Below, piece after piece: positions 7,509 to 14,589 of a stretch of DNA of 20,677 nucleotides. The notes below the pieces were generated by a model. That model ran no database searches. It was given only the letters and a program-made list of their open reading frames with translations, and was not told the origin of the DNA. The stretch is taken from NCBI GenBank assembly GCA_016932235.1, contig JAFGDF010000211.1, positions 1 to 20,677 of the forward strand, read 5' to 3'. The DNA comes from Deltaproteobacteria bacterium (GTDB lineage Bacteria > Desulfobacterota > DSM-4660 > Desulfatiglandales > HGW-15). Made by a program: the position numbers and the translations under genes. Position 1 is the first letter of the stretch, and each line of letters begins with the position of its first letter.

Positions 7509-7524
7509 TGTTTCACGTGAAACA
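7509..7524. promoter_or_regulatory. parS: parS centromere site, perfect consensus
   Basis: The 16-bp palindrome TGTTTCACGTGAAACA matches the ParB/Spo0J-binding consensus exactly. It lies about 43 bp upstream of the parA start, so ParB spreading from it could also repress parAB. I saw no second copy in the window; the other CACGTG hexamers (about 10460 and 12150) lack the flanking bases. Confidence 0.95.
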
Positions 7525-7706
7525 CCTCTCTTTTACAGCCTGGTTCTGTTGTATAATATATATCATGGATGTAAAACAAATATTCGATTGTTTTGTTGCC
7601 ATAATTTACTTAATAATCTCTAAATATTATGTTTCTTTTTCGTATTATTATGCATGATTAATAGACATAACTAGTTAAAATAATATCGTTTTTGAAAATC
7701 TTTCAT

Positions 7707-7737
7707 GCAGTCTGCCGGCCTCTGGCCGTCAAACTGC
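7707..7737. repeat. Diverged hairpin of the dispersed repeat family
   Basis: Arms of 14 bases (GCAGTCTGCCGGCC / GGCCGTCAAACTGC) pair with two mismatches around a TCT loop. The outer GCAGT...AACTGC resembles the copy at 2847-2877, while the inner part has changed from GTCGGAC to GCCGGCC. It is the only GC-rich segment in this AT-rich region. Confidence 0.5.
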
Positions 7738-8124
7738 TGGATTCTATCCAAGATGTGCCTCAAAAGATTAAGACCCTTATGAAATTATTCTTCAACATTT
7801 TTAAACAGCATAAACGCCCTATTTATATATTAATGTAAAACCAAACTCAACGGCAAAATCTCTTTTATATGTATTATGCCTTTTATATAAACACGCGGTT
7901 CAAATTTTTTCGCACGCTCAGATCCAATTCTTCAATCATTCCGTGCCGCGATCTGTATTCAATGCCCCAACCGGACACTAGTGTTCTTAAATAAAAATTA
8001 TTTATTTTAGAAAAAATTGAAATCAGCCGTTTTTTAAAGATTTCCTTCGGATTTTAAAGAATCTCTATTGTGGAATATTTTATTAACTTTAATTAATTTG
8101 GAGAGAAGTTTTTGAATTAATAGA

Positions 8125-8147
8125 AAAAAATGAAACTTTCATTTTTT
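8125..8147. repeat. 23-bp A/T palindrome upstream of dnaA
   Basis: AAAAAATGAAA and TTTCATTTTTT are perfect inverted repeats around a single C. It could be a protein-binding site or part of an unwinding element. As a hairpin it would be weak. Confidence 0.5.
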
Positions 8148-8259
8148 GGTTATTTAACTATGCCTTATGCCCTTCCTAAAAATTATTTTAATCTTTTCCC
8201 GCACTTACCTTCTGTCAAAAAAGCATTATCGACTTCATCATTCCTGTAAATCATTCCTT

Positions 8260-8288
8260 TTGACATCCCCTTCGTTTTTTAAGATAAA
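8260..8288 (+). promoter_or_regulatory. Possible dnaA promoter
   Basis: A perfect -35 TTGACA (8260-8265) is followed after 17 bp by GATAAA (8283-8288), four of six matches to the -10 consensus. The implied 5' untranslated region is about 55 bases. A second -10-like TATAGT at 8331-8336 has no good -35. Confidence 0.4.
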
Positions 8289-8351
8289 TGCCCATTCAAA
8301 ACAGACTTTCAATTTACCACCTTTTTTACCTATAGTTCATCGGGGATAGCA

Positions 8352-9701
8352 ATGATCAGTTTGTGGGAAAACGCAAAAAAAGGCATTAGAAAAGAACTTT
8401 CGGAAAAAAGTTTTTCTTTGTGGATAAACCCGATTACCGTACTTGATCGAAAAGGTGGTACCCTCGTGCTCGGTTGTCCAAACAAGTTCTCGCTTAACTG
8501 GATTAGTGAAAATTATAAGGGTATTATTGAAAAAATTATAAATAACATCAACGAAGAAGATATAAAAATATCTTTGAAAATTGCACCAAGCAGGAAAAAC
8601 GGCCCTGTTCCGGAGATATTTAAGACGTCAAAACAACTAGAACTACCCAACATATCAGTAAATAGAGGGATTGGAAGAAGACGTTTTAAAAAAGAATTTA
8701 CATTTGACCGTTTCGTGGTGGGCGAATGCAATGAATTCGCATATTCTGCTTCAAAAGCCTTGGCTCTCGGAAGTACCTGGTCCTATGATTCGCTTTTTTT
8801 GCTTTCAAACACTGGCCTGGGAAAAAGCCATCTTGTCCAGTCAATCGGAAATGCGATACTTGACCAGAATAAAAATATAAGACTTTTCTATATTACAGCA
8901 GAAGATTTTGTCAACGAAATGATTTTTGCACTCAAGAACAACCTGATGGAAGACTTTAAAAACCGCTACAGACGATCCTGTGATGTTTTACTCCTTGAAG
9001 AAGTTCATTTCTTAAGCGGAAAGGAAAAAATGCAACTGGAAATGGGATATACTCTTGATGCATTGATCAATGAAAATAAAAAAATCATATTTACGAGTTC
9101 AATGCTTCCCAAGGATATCCCGAATATTACAAAGGGGTTTACATCCCGCCTAACTTCAGGCGTTATCACAAACATTGAAAATCCTGATTACCCTACCAGG
9201 GTCAGAATTATTGAAAAAAAGGCATCAGAACAAAATCAAAAACTTTCTGAAGATATTGTTCATCTTCTTGCTGAAACCCTGACAAAAGACGTCCGCCAGA
9301 TCGAGAGCGCCTTACATTGTCTTAAGGCTAAATCAGAGCTGCTGAAGGCAAGAATCGATCTTGATCTCGCCAAAGAAGTAATAAAATGCCACATTACTGA
9401 AGATGGTAGCGTATCAATCTTGAGCATTAAAAAAATTGTCTGCCGATATTTCAAGGTTGACCCGGCAATGCTCAGCTCAAAATCCAGGAAAAAGATTCAT
9501 TCTTACCCCAGAAATATCCATGCATATCTGTGTCGTCATTTTACTGATGCAACATTGGAAGATATAGGAAGATCCATCGACAGAAACCATTCCACTGTTC
9601 TCTATGCTTCGGAGGTTATCGAGAAAAAAATGAAGGTTGATAATAGGGTTAAAAAAGAGGTAGCATTTCTCAATAATAAAATCATGGAGATGTCAAAATG
9701 A
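8352..9701 (+). CDS. dnaA: Chromosomal replication initiator DnaA, with altered motifs
   Basis: DnaA is the AAA+ ATPase that opens oriC and recruits the replicative helicase. The 449 residues show all domains: domain I (1-75, 'LWENAKKGIRKELSEKSFSLWI'), a short linker, AAA+ domain III starting 'FTFDRFVVGECNEFAYSAS' (116-134), and DNA-binding domain IV (about 355-449). Several key residues differ from the textbook protein. Walker A reads SNTGLGKS (152-159) instead of GGVGLGKT, and Walker B reads LLLEEVHF with Glu-Glu (216-217) instead of Asp-Asp. The recognition motif reads RNHST (411-415) instead of RDHTT and is preceded by a one-residue shorter loop. The minor-groove arginine (R379, E. coli R399) is kept. 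Start ATG 8352 has GGGGA upstream. The gene overlaps the next by four bases. I believe the EE variant is common in Desulfobacterales, from memory. Confidence 0.96.
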   Translation: MISLWENAKKGIRKELSEKSFSLWINPITVLDRKGGTLVLGCPNKFSLNWISENYKGIIEKIINNINEEDIKISLKIAPSRKNGPVPEIFKTSKQLELPNISVNRGIGRRRFKKEFTFDRFVVGECNEFAYSASKALALGSTWSYDSLFLLSNTGLGKSHLVQSIGNAILDQNKNIRLFYITAEDFVNEMIFALKNNLMEDFKNRYRRSCDVLLLEEVHFLSGKEKMQLEMGYTLDALINENKKIIFTSSMLPKDIPNITKGFTSRLTSGVITNIENPDYPTRVRIIEKKASEQNQKLSEDIVHLLAETLTKDVRQIESALHCLKAKSELLKARIDLDLAKEVIKCHITEDGSVSILSIKKIVCRYFKVDPAMLSSKSRKKIHSYPRNIHAYLCRHFTDATLEDIGRSIDRNHSTVLYASEVIEKKMKVDNRVKKEVAFLNNKIMEMSK

Positions 9702-9955
9702 TCCAAAAAAAGCAACTTCCTCTTAAAAATTTTATCCTGTGGTCATTGCTCATTGTTATCGCCATTCTCTTGCTCTACTTTATTTTTATTGCCCTTGTTT
9801 CGATCAACGTCGGCTTAAGCCATATACATCAGGATGGTTTCTGGATGCCGATAACGGCCGGGATTGTTGTCATAATCTCCTGTGTTTGCTTTTTCCTCTT
9901 CTCTTTACGATTTGCCCTTAATAAGCTTAAAGAAAAAGAAGTTATAAGGATATAG
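9698..9955 (+). CDS. Small two-helix membrane protein coupled to dnaA, function unknown
   Basis: This 85-residue protein has a short basic N-terminus, a hydrophobic helix at about residues 11-35 ('FILWSLLIVIAILLLYFIF'), a short polar loop ('NVGLSHIHQDGFW') and a second helix at about 49-72. It ends in the charged tail 'NKLKEKEVIRI'. Two transmembrane segments are likely, with both ends probably cytoplasmic. Its ATG overlaps the dnaA stop (ATGA), so it is translated with dnaA. I do not recognise the family. The overlap and the clean membrane-protein pattern support a real gene. It is convergent with the small gene at 9996. Confidence 0.75.
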   Translation: MIQKKQLPLKNFILWSLLIVIAILLLYFIFIALVSINVGLSHIHQDGFWMPITAGIVVIISCVCFFLFSLRFALNKLKEKEVIRI

Positions 9956-9995
9956 CATCGTTCCTCAGCCTGCCACTATCCATTTCTTTTTCAAT

Positions 9996-10175
9996 TTACT
10001 TCTTTTCCTTGTAAAAATAGCAGAGAAATTCCTCATCTTTTGGTGATAGATTGAATCTTAATGCCGCCGCCTGTATAAGGCATAATATGGTCTTGCCTTC
10101 ATCTTCCTGGAGTTCTCCGGAAATCCATTTTAAGGCCTTTTTGATATTCTCTCCCTCAGGCATTATGGTTGCCAT
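9996..10175 (-). CDS. Small conserved-type hypothetical protein
   Basis: This 59-residue soluble protein reads 'MATIMPEGENIKKALKWISGEL' at its start and ends 'LSPKDEEFLCYFYKEKK'. I have the impression of similar small proteins in other Desulfobacterota, but their function is unknown to me. I chose ATG 10175 because GGGAG lies five bases upstream. The ATG at 10190, which overlaps the stop of the upstream dehydrogenase (ATGA), would add five residues but has no ribosome-binding site. It is the last gene of the gpsA run. Predicted helices and charged residues suggest a small helical regulator or adaptor, which is inference only. Confidence 0.7.
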   Translation of the reverse strand: MATIMPEGENIKKALKWISGELQEDEGKTILCLIQAAALRFNLSPKDEEFLCYFYKEKK

Positions 10176-10186
10176 AATGTCTCCCT

Positions 10187-11167
10187 TCATGAACTGGATT
10201 TATTAAGTTCCTCCCAGTTAATACAATTTGGTGGTCGCTCATCCCTGAGTCCTGATAAAAGATTTTCCACAGCCATCCTTGCCATTTTCTTCCTTGTCTC
10301 AATTGTGGCGCTTCCGATGTGCGGAAGGATGACCGCATTGTCCAGCTTGGACAACCCAGGAGTTAACACAGGCTCTTTTTCATATACATCCAATCCGGCG
10401 CCCGCTATGATTCCGTCTTTTAGTGCCATGAATAGCGCATGTTCATCGATAACGGAGCCACGTGAGGTATTTATCAGATACGCCTCTTTTTTCATCAAAC
10501 TCAGCTCCCTTTTCCCGATAAGGTGACGCGTCTCTGCAGTAAGCGGAACATGAAGGGAAATGAAATCCGATTCCGCGAGAAGCGCATCCAACTCAGCATA
10601 TTCGGCCCCCAGTTCTTTCTCTGTAGGCGTTTCAATCCTTCTCCTGTTATGATAGAGAATCCTCATATCGAAGCCCTTTGCTCTTTTTGCGAGGGCTGTT
10701 CCTATCCTGCCCATCCCTATTATCCCAAGCCGCTTTCCTGTTACCTCTCGTCCTAAAAAACTGAAAGGTGTCCAGAAGCCAAATCGGCCCTCCCTGGTAA
10801 TGTGATCGCCTTCAACTACTCTCCTTGCCGTCGCCAGAATCAGGGCAAATGCTATGTCGGCGGTGGAATCCGTAAGAACCCCCGGGGTATTGGATACCAT
10901 TATCCCCTGCTCTGTCGCCGCGTCCAGATCAATATTGTCATATCCCACACCGTAATTTGCGATCATCTTAAGGTCCGGTGCTGTTTTTAACATGTCCCTG
11001 TCTATACGGTCATTGATGGCGCAGAGAATACCATTTTTATCCTTTATCTTTTGCGCCAGATATTCCCTTTCAACGGGTTTTTCATCCGTATTTGATTCCA
11101 CAGAGTGCTCTCTTTCCAGAGGATTCATATCATCACGGGAAAGTTTTATTGTTACCAATATCTTCAT
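10187..11167 (-). CDS. D-isomer specific 2-hydroxyacid dehydrogenase (glyoxylate/hydroxypyruvate reductase-like)
   Basis: This family reduces 2-keto acids such as glyoxylate or hydroxypyruvate with NAD(P)H in the cytoplasm. The 326-residue protein has the N-terminal substrate-binding lobe with 'MIANYGVGYDNIDLDAATEQGIMVSNTPG', then the Rossmann motif 'LGIIGMGRIGTALAKRAKGF'. The catalytic triad is visible as Arg in 'INTSRGSVIDEHAL', Glu in 'DVYEKEPVL' and His in 'LPHIGSAT'. The basic 'HNRRR' after the Rossmann strand suggests NADPH preference. ATG 11167 has AAGGA upstream. It lies 56 bases after gpsA on the same strand, so the two are probably co-transcribed. The exact substrate cannot be read from sequence. 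Confidence 0.92.
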   Translation of the reverse strand: MKILVTIKLSRDDMNPLEREHSVESNTDEKPVEREYLAQKIKDKNGILCAINDRIDRDMLKTAPDLKMIANYGVGYDNIDLDAATEQGIMVSNTPGVLTDSTADIAFALILATARRVVEGDHITREGRFGFWTPFSFLGREVTGKRLGIIGMGRIGTALAKRAKGFDMRILYHNRRRIETPTEKELGAEYAELDALLAESDFISLHVPLTAETRHLIGKRELSLMKKEAYLINTSRGSVIDEHALFMALKDGIIAGAGLDVYEKEPVLTPGLSKLDNAVILPHIGSATIETRKKMARMAVENLLSGLRDERPPNCINWEELNKSSS

Positions 11168-11223
11168 ATCTGTTCCTTATCCTAATATAAAAATCACCTG
11201 TTGCATTCAATATATAGGCACGA

Positions 11224-12246
11224 TCATTTGTCAAGCTCCTTTTTTAACTCCCTCCCCATGAGATCTCGCACCGCAAGCCTTGGATCCTTTCCCCTATAAA
11301 GGACTTGGTAAACCTCACTGATGATGGGCATGTCCACATTCATTTTTTTTGCGAGCTGGAAAGCAGAGACCGAAGTCTTTACACCTTCCGCTACCATATT
11401 CATTCCTCCAGTGATATCCTCCAGCCTCATTCCCTGACCGATCTTTAGCCCCACCGTTCTATTGCGACTAAGGTCTCCAGTACACGTCAGTACAAGATCT
11501 CCGATTCCAGATAGACCCGCAAATGTCATAGGATTCGCTCCCATCGCAACTCCAAGCCTGGATATCTCAGCAAGACCCCTTGTTATTAACGCCGCCCTCG
11601 CGTTTAGGCCGAACTTAAGGCTGTCCGCCGCTCCAGCGGCTATGGCAATAACATTTTTTAAAGCGCCGCATAGCTGGACCCCGATAAGATCGTCACTGGC
11701 GTATACGCGGAAATATTCCGTATAAAAAATCTGCTGCAATCTTTCGGCATCGCTAATTTTCCGGCACGCTACCGTAATGGCTGTCGGCTGCTTTCTCGCA
11801 ACCTCTTTCGAAAAGCTCGGTCCCGCCAGACAGGCAAAATTACCCATATTATAATCTGGAAGAACTTCCTCAGCCACCTGGGACATCAGTTTTGAGGATT
11901 CATTTTCTATGCCCTTAGTGGCGGAAACAATAACTGTATTAAGATTAAGGTATTCCTTCATATTTTTCAGTACTTCCCTGAATACATGTGAAGGTATAAC
12001 CAAAAGCAATACGTCCTTCTCGTATAATGCCTCTTCAAATGTCATTACCGGATTTAATCTTTGATCCAGTTTTACATCGGGAAGGAAGAGAGAATTGATC
12101 CTTTTGTCTCTTATCTCTTGATATACATCTTCTTCCCTCACCCACAGATCCACGTGATAATCTTTGCCCGCTAACAGGTTTGCCAAAGTCGTCCCCCAGC
12201 TCCCCGCACCTATAACACCTATATTTATTCTGTCTTTTTTAGCCAT
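11224..12246 (-). CDS. gpsA: NAD(P)-dependent glycerol-3-phosphate dehydrogenase
   Basis: GpsA reduces dihydroxyacetone phosphate to sn-glycerol-3-phosphate, the backbone for phospholipids, in the cytoplasm. The 340 residues are of normal length. The N-terminal Rossmann motif is 'IGVIGAGSWGTTLANLLA' (9-26). 'SATKGIE', 'CLAGPSFSKEVA', the catalytic-lysine segment 'LCGALKNVIAIAAG', 'NARAALITRGLAEI' and 'GLSGIGDLVLTCTGDLSRNRTVG' follow in order, ending with 'GMNMVAEGVKTS'. ATG 12246 has AAAGG upstream with long spacing. Its product is the substrate of PlsY, encoded elsewhere in the window. It is divergent from the RnfB-GltD gene. Confidence 0.98.
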   Translation of the reverse strand: MAKKDRINIGVIGAGSWGTTLANLLAGKDYHVDLWVREEDVYQEIRDKRINSLFLPDVKLDQRLNPVMTFEEALYEKDVLLLVIPSHVFREVLKNMKEYLNLNTVIVSATKGIENESSKLMSQVAEEVLPDYNMGNFACLAGPSFSKEVARKQPTAITVACRKISDAERLQQIFYTEYFRVYASDDLIGVQLCGALKNVIAIAAGAADSLKFGLNARAALITRGLAEISRLGVAMGANPMTFAGLSGIGDLVLTCTGDLSRNRTVGLKIGQGMRLEDITGGMNMVAEGVKTSVSAFQLAKKMNVDMPIISEVYQVLYRGKDPRLAVRDLMGRELKKELDK

Positions 12247-12271
12247 GATTTATTTACCTTTTATGCATAAA

Positions 12272-12277
12272 ATTATA
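12272..12277 (-). promoter_or_regulatory. Possible -10 box upstream of gpsA
   Basis: A perfect TATAAT is read on the minus strand about 26 bases before the gpsA start. The -35 position has no good match, so this is tentative. Confidence 0.35.
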
Positions 12278-12408
12278 AAGAATCTCGCTAGCTTATAATT
12301 TCCGGAATCTATTATCAGGCCGGGGAATTAATGTCAACAGAAGAGATACCGGCGTCGCATTCCGCTTTGATGATATGTTTAAGTTTGCAGAAACGTCAGC
12401 TTAATTTC

Positions 12409-12437
12409 TTGACACAATTTATTCTTTTAATTATAGA
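12409..12437 (+). promoter_or_regulatory. Near-consensus sigma-70 promoter of the RnfB-GltD gene
   Basis: TTGACA (12409-12414), a 17-bp spacer, then TATAGA (12432-12437). That is a perfect -35 and five of six at -10 with optimal spacing. The expected start is near 12444, leaving a leader of about 45 bases with AAAGGAG (12476-12482) before the ATG. It is the strongest promoter I see in the window. Confidence 0.75.
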
Positions 12438-12487
12438 TCATAAAACGTTATACACCCAATTTTAGTCTTAATCGTAAAGGAGACAAT

Positions 12488-14575
12488 ATGATAGAGGCAA
12501 CTCTCATAATGTTAGCTCTCGGTGCGTTCTGCGGTCTTCTACTGAGCGCCGCATCCAGGATATTTTATGTCTACGAAGACCCTAGAATTGAGCTTGTACA
12601 AGAGTGTCTTGCCGGTGCAAACTGCGGAGGATGTGGCTATGCCGGATGTGCCGCCGCTGCGGAGGCGGTTGTTAAAGGAGCCGCTTCTCCGAATATCTGC
12701 ATCGTTGGCGGCATGGAGTCCGCCCAGTGCGCCTCAGAGATCATGGGAGTCTCCGTGGAAATGGCCGAACCGTTAAAATCCTATAATCAATGCACCGGGG
12801 GTAACCGTGCTTCCAACAAATTTATATATCTCGGCATTAAAAGCTGTCGAGCAGAAACCATGCTTTATGGCGGTAAACGGACCTGTGAAATCGGATGCCT
12901 CGGCCATGGTGATTGCGTCCGCGCCTGTCTTTTTGACGCACTGAGCCTGGGGCCTGACGGCTATCCAGTAGTCGATGAAGATAAATGCGTGGGCTGCGGT
13001 GCGTGTGAAAGGGCATGCCCCAAAAATATCCTCGAGGTAAAAACTCCTTCGGAGCGACTCCTCCATTTCAACATGGTTGATGAATGTCTCGCACCCTGCA
13101 GACAGACATGCCCTGCTGAGATAAATATACCTCTTTACATAGCACAGATACGGAAAGGAGACTATAAAGGCGCAGTTCACACCATTCGGGAAAGAAATCC
13201 ATTGCTGCTTTCCTGCGGCCGGGTCTGCCCTCATCCCTGTGAGACAAATTGCAGAAGAGCGATTATAGATGAGGCCGTTTCAATCAACCAGCTAAAACGT
13301 TTTGTCGCCGATTATGAGATGACAACAGGGAAAAGACTTCCCATATCCGTTGCTCCGCCTACAAATAAGCGAATCGCTGCGGTAGGCGGCGGCCCTGCCG
13401 GTCTCAGCTGCGCGTATTTTCTTAAAAGACTGGGGCACGATGTGACTATTTTTGAGGCAATGCCTAAACTCGGCGGAATGCTTCGATACGGGATTCCCGA
13501 ATACAGGCTCCCAAAAAAGGTTCTGGACTGGGAGATCGAAGGAATACTGGATCTAGGAATAGAATACCACACAGGTGTTAGACTGGGGCTCGATTTCAGC
13601 ATCGATTCCCTTTTGGAAAAGGGATATGATGCGATCTTTCTCGGCATCGGGGCCTGGAAAGATTCCCTGATGAGGGTTGAAGGAGACGATCTCAAAGGTT
13701 GCTATTCCGGGATTAATTTTCTTTCCAGGATCGCGAGCGGCGAGAAGATCCCCATCGGAGGAAATGTTTCGGTGATAGGTGGCGGAAACACCGCGATTGA
13801 CTGTGCAAGAAACCTGATTCGGCTGGGGGCTAAAAAGGTCTTCATAGTTTACCGAAGAACCAGAAATGAGATGCCCGCAAACGAAGTGGAAATAGAGGCA
13901 GCAGAGCACGAAGGAGTTGAATTCCTGTTTCTCAGCGCACCCGTCAGCGTAAAGGGAGACGAGGACGGCAACGTTACCCATCTCGAATACAAGAAGATGC
14001 AACTCGGAGAGCCCGATGCAAGCGGCCGAAGAAGACCGGAACCTATCGAAGGCTCCGAGACTATCCTTGAAACCGATATGATAGTCGCGGCGCTGGGCCA
14101 ATCCCCCGATCTGTCTTTCACAGAGGAAATGAAAGAAAGCGTTTTAAAATTAAACACGACCAGATGGAACACCATCGACGTCCATCCATCTACGCTTCAA
14201 TCCAGCATTCCTTTTATTTTTTCAGCAGGAGATTCAGCCACAGGCCCTTCGCTGGTAGTCGACGCCATCGGCGGTGGAAGAAGGGCCGCAAGGTCGATAC
14301 ATCAATTCGTCACAGGACAGGAAGTTAAGGCTGAGGAAGGTGAGCTCGGGAAAAAATTAATCCCCGAGACGATATTTGATCATTTAGAAGGAATCCGTAA
14401 AATCGCCAGAGCCGAAATGGTAGAGCTTCCGGCGGAAGAGCGCATCAAATCATTCGACGAAGTGGACCAGGTTCTTACGGAGGAAGCCGCACTACGGGAA
14501 AGCAGTAGATGCCTTTCATGCGGAAGAATCTGTTATAATATAGACTCTGATATACAAGATCTAAAGGCAGCATGA
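12488..14575 (+). CDS. RnfB-GltD fusion: membrane-anchored Fe-S / NAD(P)H oxidoreductase
   Basis: This 695-residue protein joins two modules. Residues 1-185 resemble RnfB. There is one N-terminal membrane helix (about 3-23), a [4Fe-4S] motif (C46, C49, C54, C71 in 'NCGGCGYAGC...C'), then two ferredoxin-type clusters (C133-C147 'CEIGCLGHGDCVRAC' and C167-C177 'CVGCGACERAC'). Residues 195-695 resemble the glutamate synthase small subunit / NfnB. This part has cysteines 200-208 and 243-255 for further Fe-S clusters, FAD motif GGGPAG (300-305) and NAD(P) motif GGGNTA (431-436). Arg-Arg at 456-457 suggests NADPH. It ends with 'SAGDSATGPSLVVDAI' and C-x2-C-x3-C at 675-682. It probably moves electrons between ferredoxin and NAD(P)H at the membrane; partners are unknown. 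No rnfACDEG or gltB genes are adjacent. It converges on gyrA with only 14 bases between the stops. Confidence 0.92.
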   Translation: MIEATLIMLALGAFCGLLLSAASRIFYVYEDPRIELVQECLAGANCGGCGYAGCAAAAEAVVKGAASPNICIVGGMESAQCASEIMGVSVEMAEPLKSYNQCTGGNRASNKFIYLGIKSCRAETMLYGGKRTCEIGCLGHGDCVRACLFDALSLGPDGYPVVDEDKCVGCGACERACPKNILEVKTPSERLLHFNMVDECLAPCRQTCPAEINIPLYIAQIRKGDYKGAVHTIRERNPLLLSCGRVCPHPCETNCRRAIIDEAVSINQLKRFVADYEMTTGKRLPISVAPPTNKRIAAVGGGPAGLSCAYFLKRLGHDVTIFEAMPKLGGMLRYGIPEYRLPKKVLDWEIEGILDLGIEYHTGVRLGLDFSIDSLLEKGYDAIFLGIGAWKDSLMRVEGDDLKGCYSGINFLSRIASGEKIPIGGNVSVIGGGNTAIDCARNLIRLGAKKVFIVYRRTRNEMPANEVEIEAAEHEGVEFLFLSAPVSVKGDEDGNVTHLEYKKMQLGEPDASGRRRPEPIEGSETILETDMIVAALGQSPDLSFTEEMKESVLKLNTTRWNTIDVHPSTLQSSIPFIFSAGDSATGPSLVVDAIGGGRRAARSIHQFVTGQEVKAEEGELGKKLIPETIFDHLEGIRKIARAEMVELPAEERIKSFDEVDQVLTEEAALRESSRCLSCGRICYNIDSDIQDLKAA

Positions 14576-14589
14576 ATTATATTCATTAG

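Larger units (their letters stand above)
7525..8351. other. AT-rich origin-like intergenic region between parS/parAB and dnaA
   Basis: About 830 bp without a convincing gene separate divergent parAB from dnaA. It is strongly AT-rich (for example 7550-7700 and 7980-8160), as expected for oriC. It contains a diverged hairpin of the dispersed repeat family at 7707-7737 and a 23-bp A/T palindrome at 8125-8147. Two short direct repeats are also present: CTTTTATAT at 7862 and 7880, and TTTTAAAGA at 8032 and 8052, spaced 18 and 20 bp. By eye I found no TTATNCACA DnaA box with one or fewer mismatches on either strand. The oriC call therefore rests on context (parS, parAB, dnaA) and base composition. 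Confidence 0.5.

Noticed and set aside
8167..8349. 60-residue plus-strand reading frame just upstream of dnaA
   Set aside because: It lies in AT-rich promoter/origin DNA with no Shine-Dalgarno sequence and has low-complexity composition. It overlaps the likely dnaA promoter.
10458..10466. CACGTG at about 10460, and another near 12152, as extra parS sites
   Set aside because: Only the central hexamer matches; the TGTTT/AAACA flanks needed for parS are absent, and both lie inside coding sequence.
12773..14175. Long minus-strand frames opposite the RnfB-GltD gene (127-182 residues)
   Set aside because: They are antisense shadows of a clearly coding gene with recognisable domains and show no family motifs of their own.
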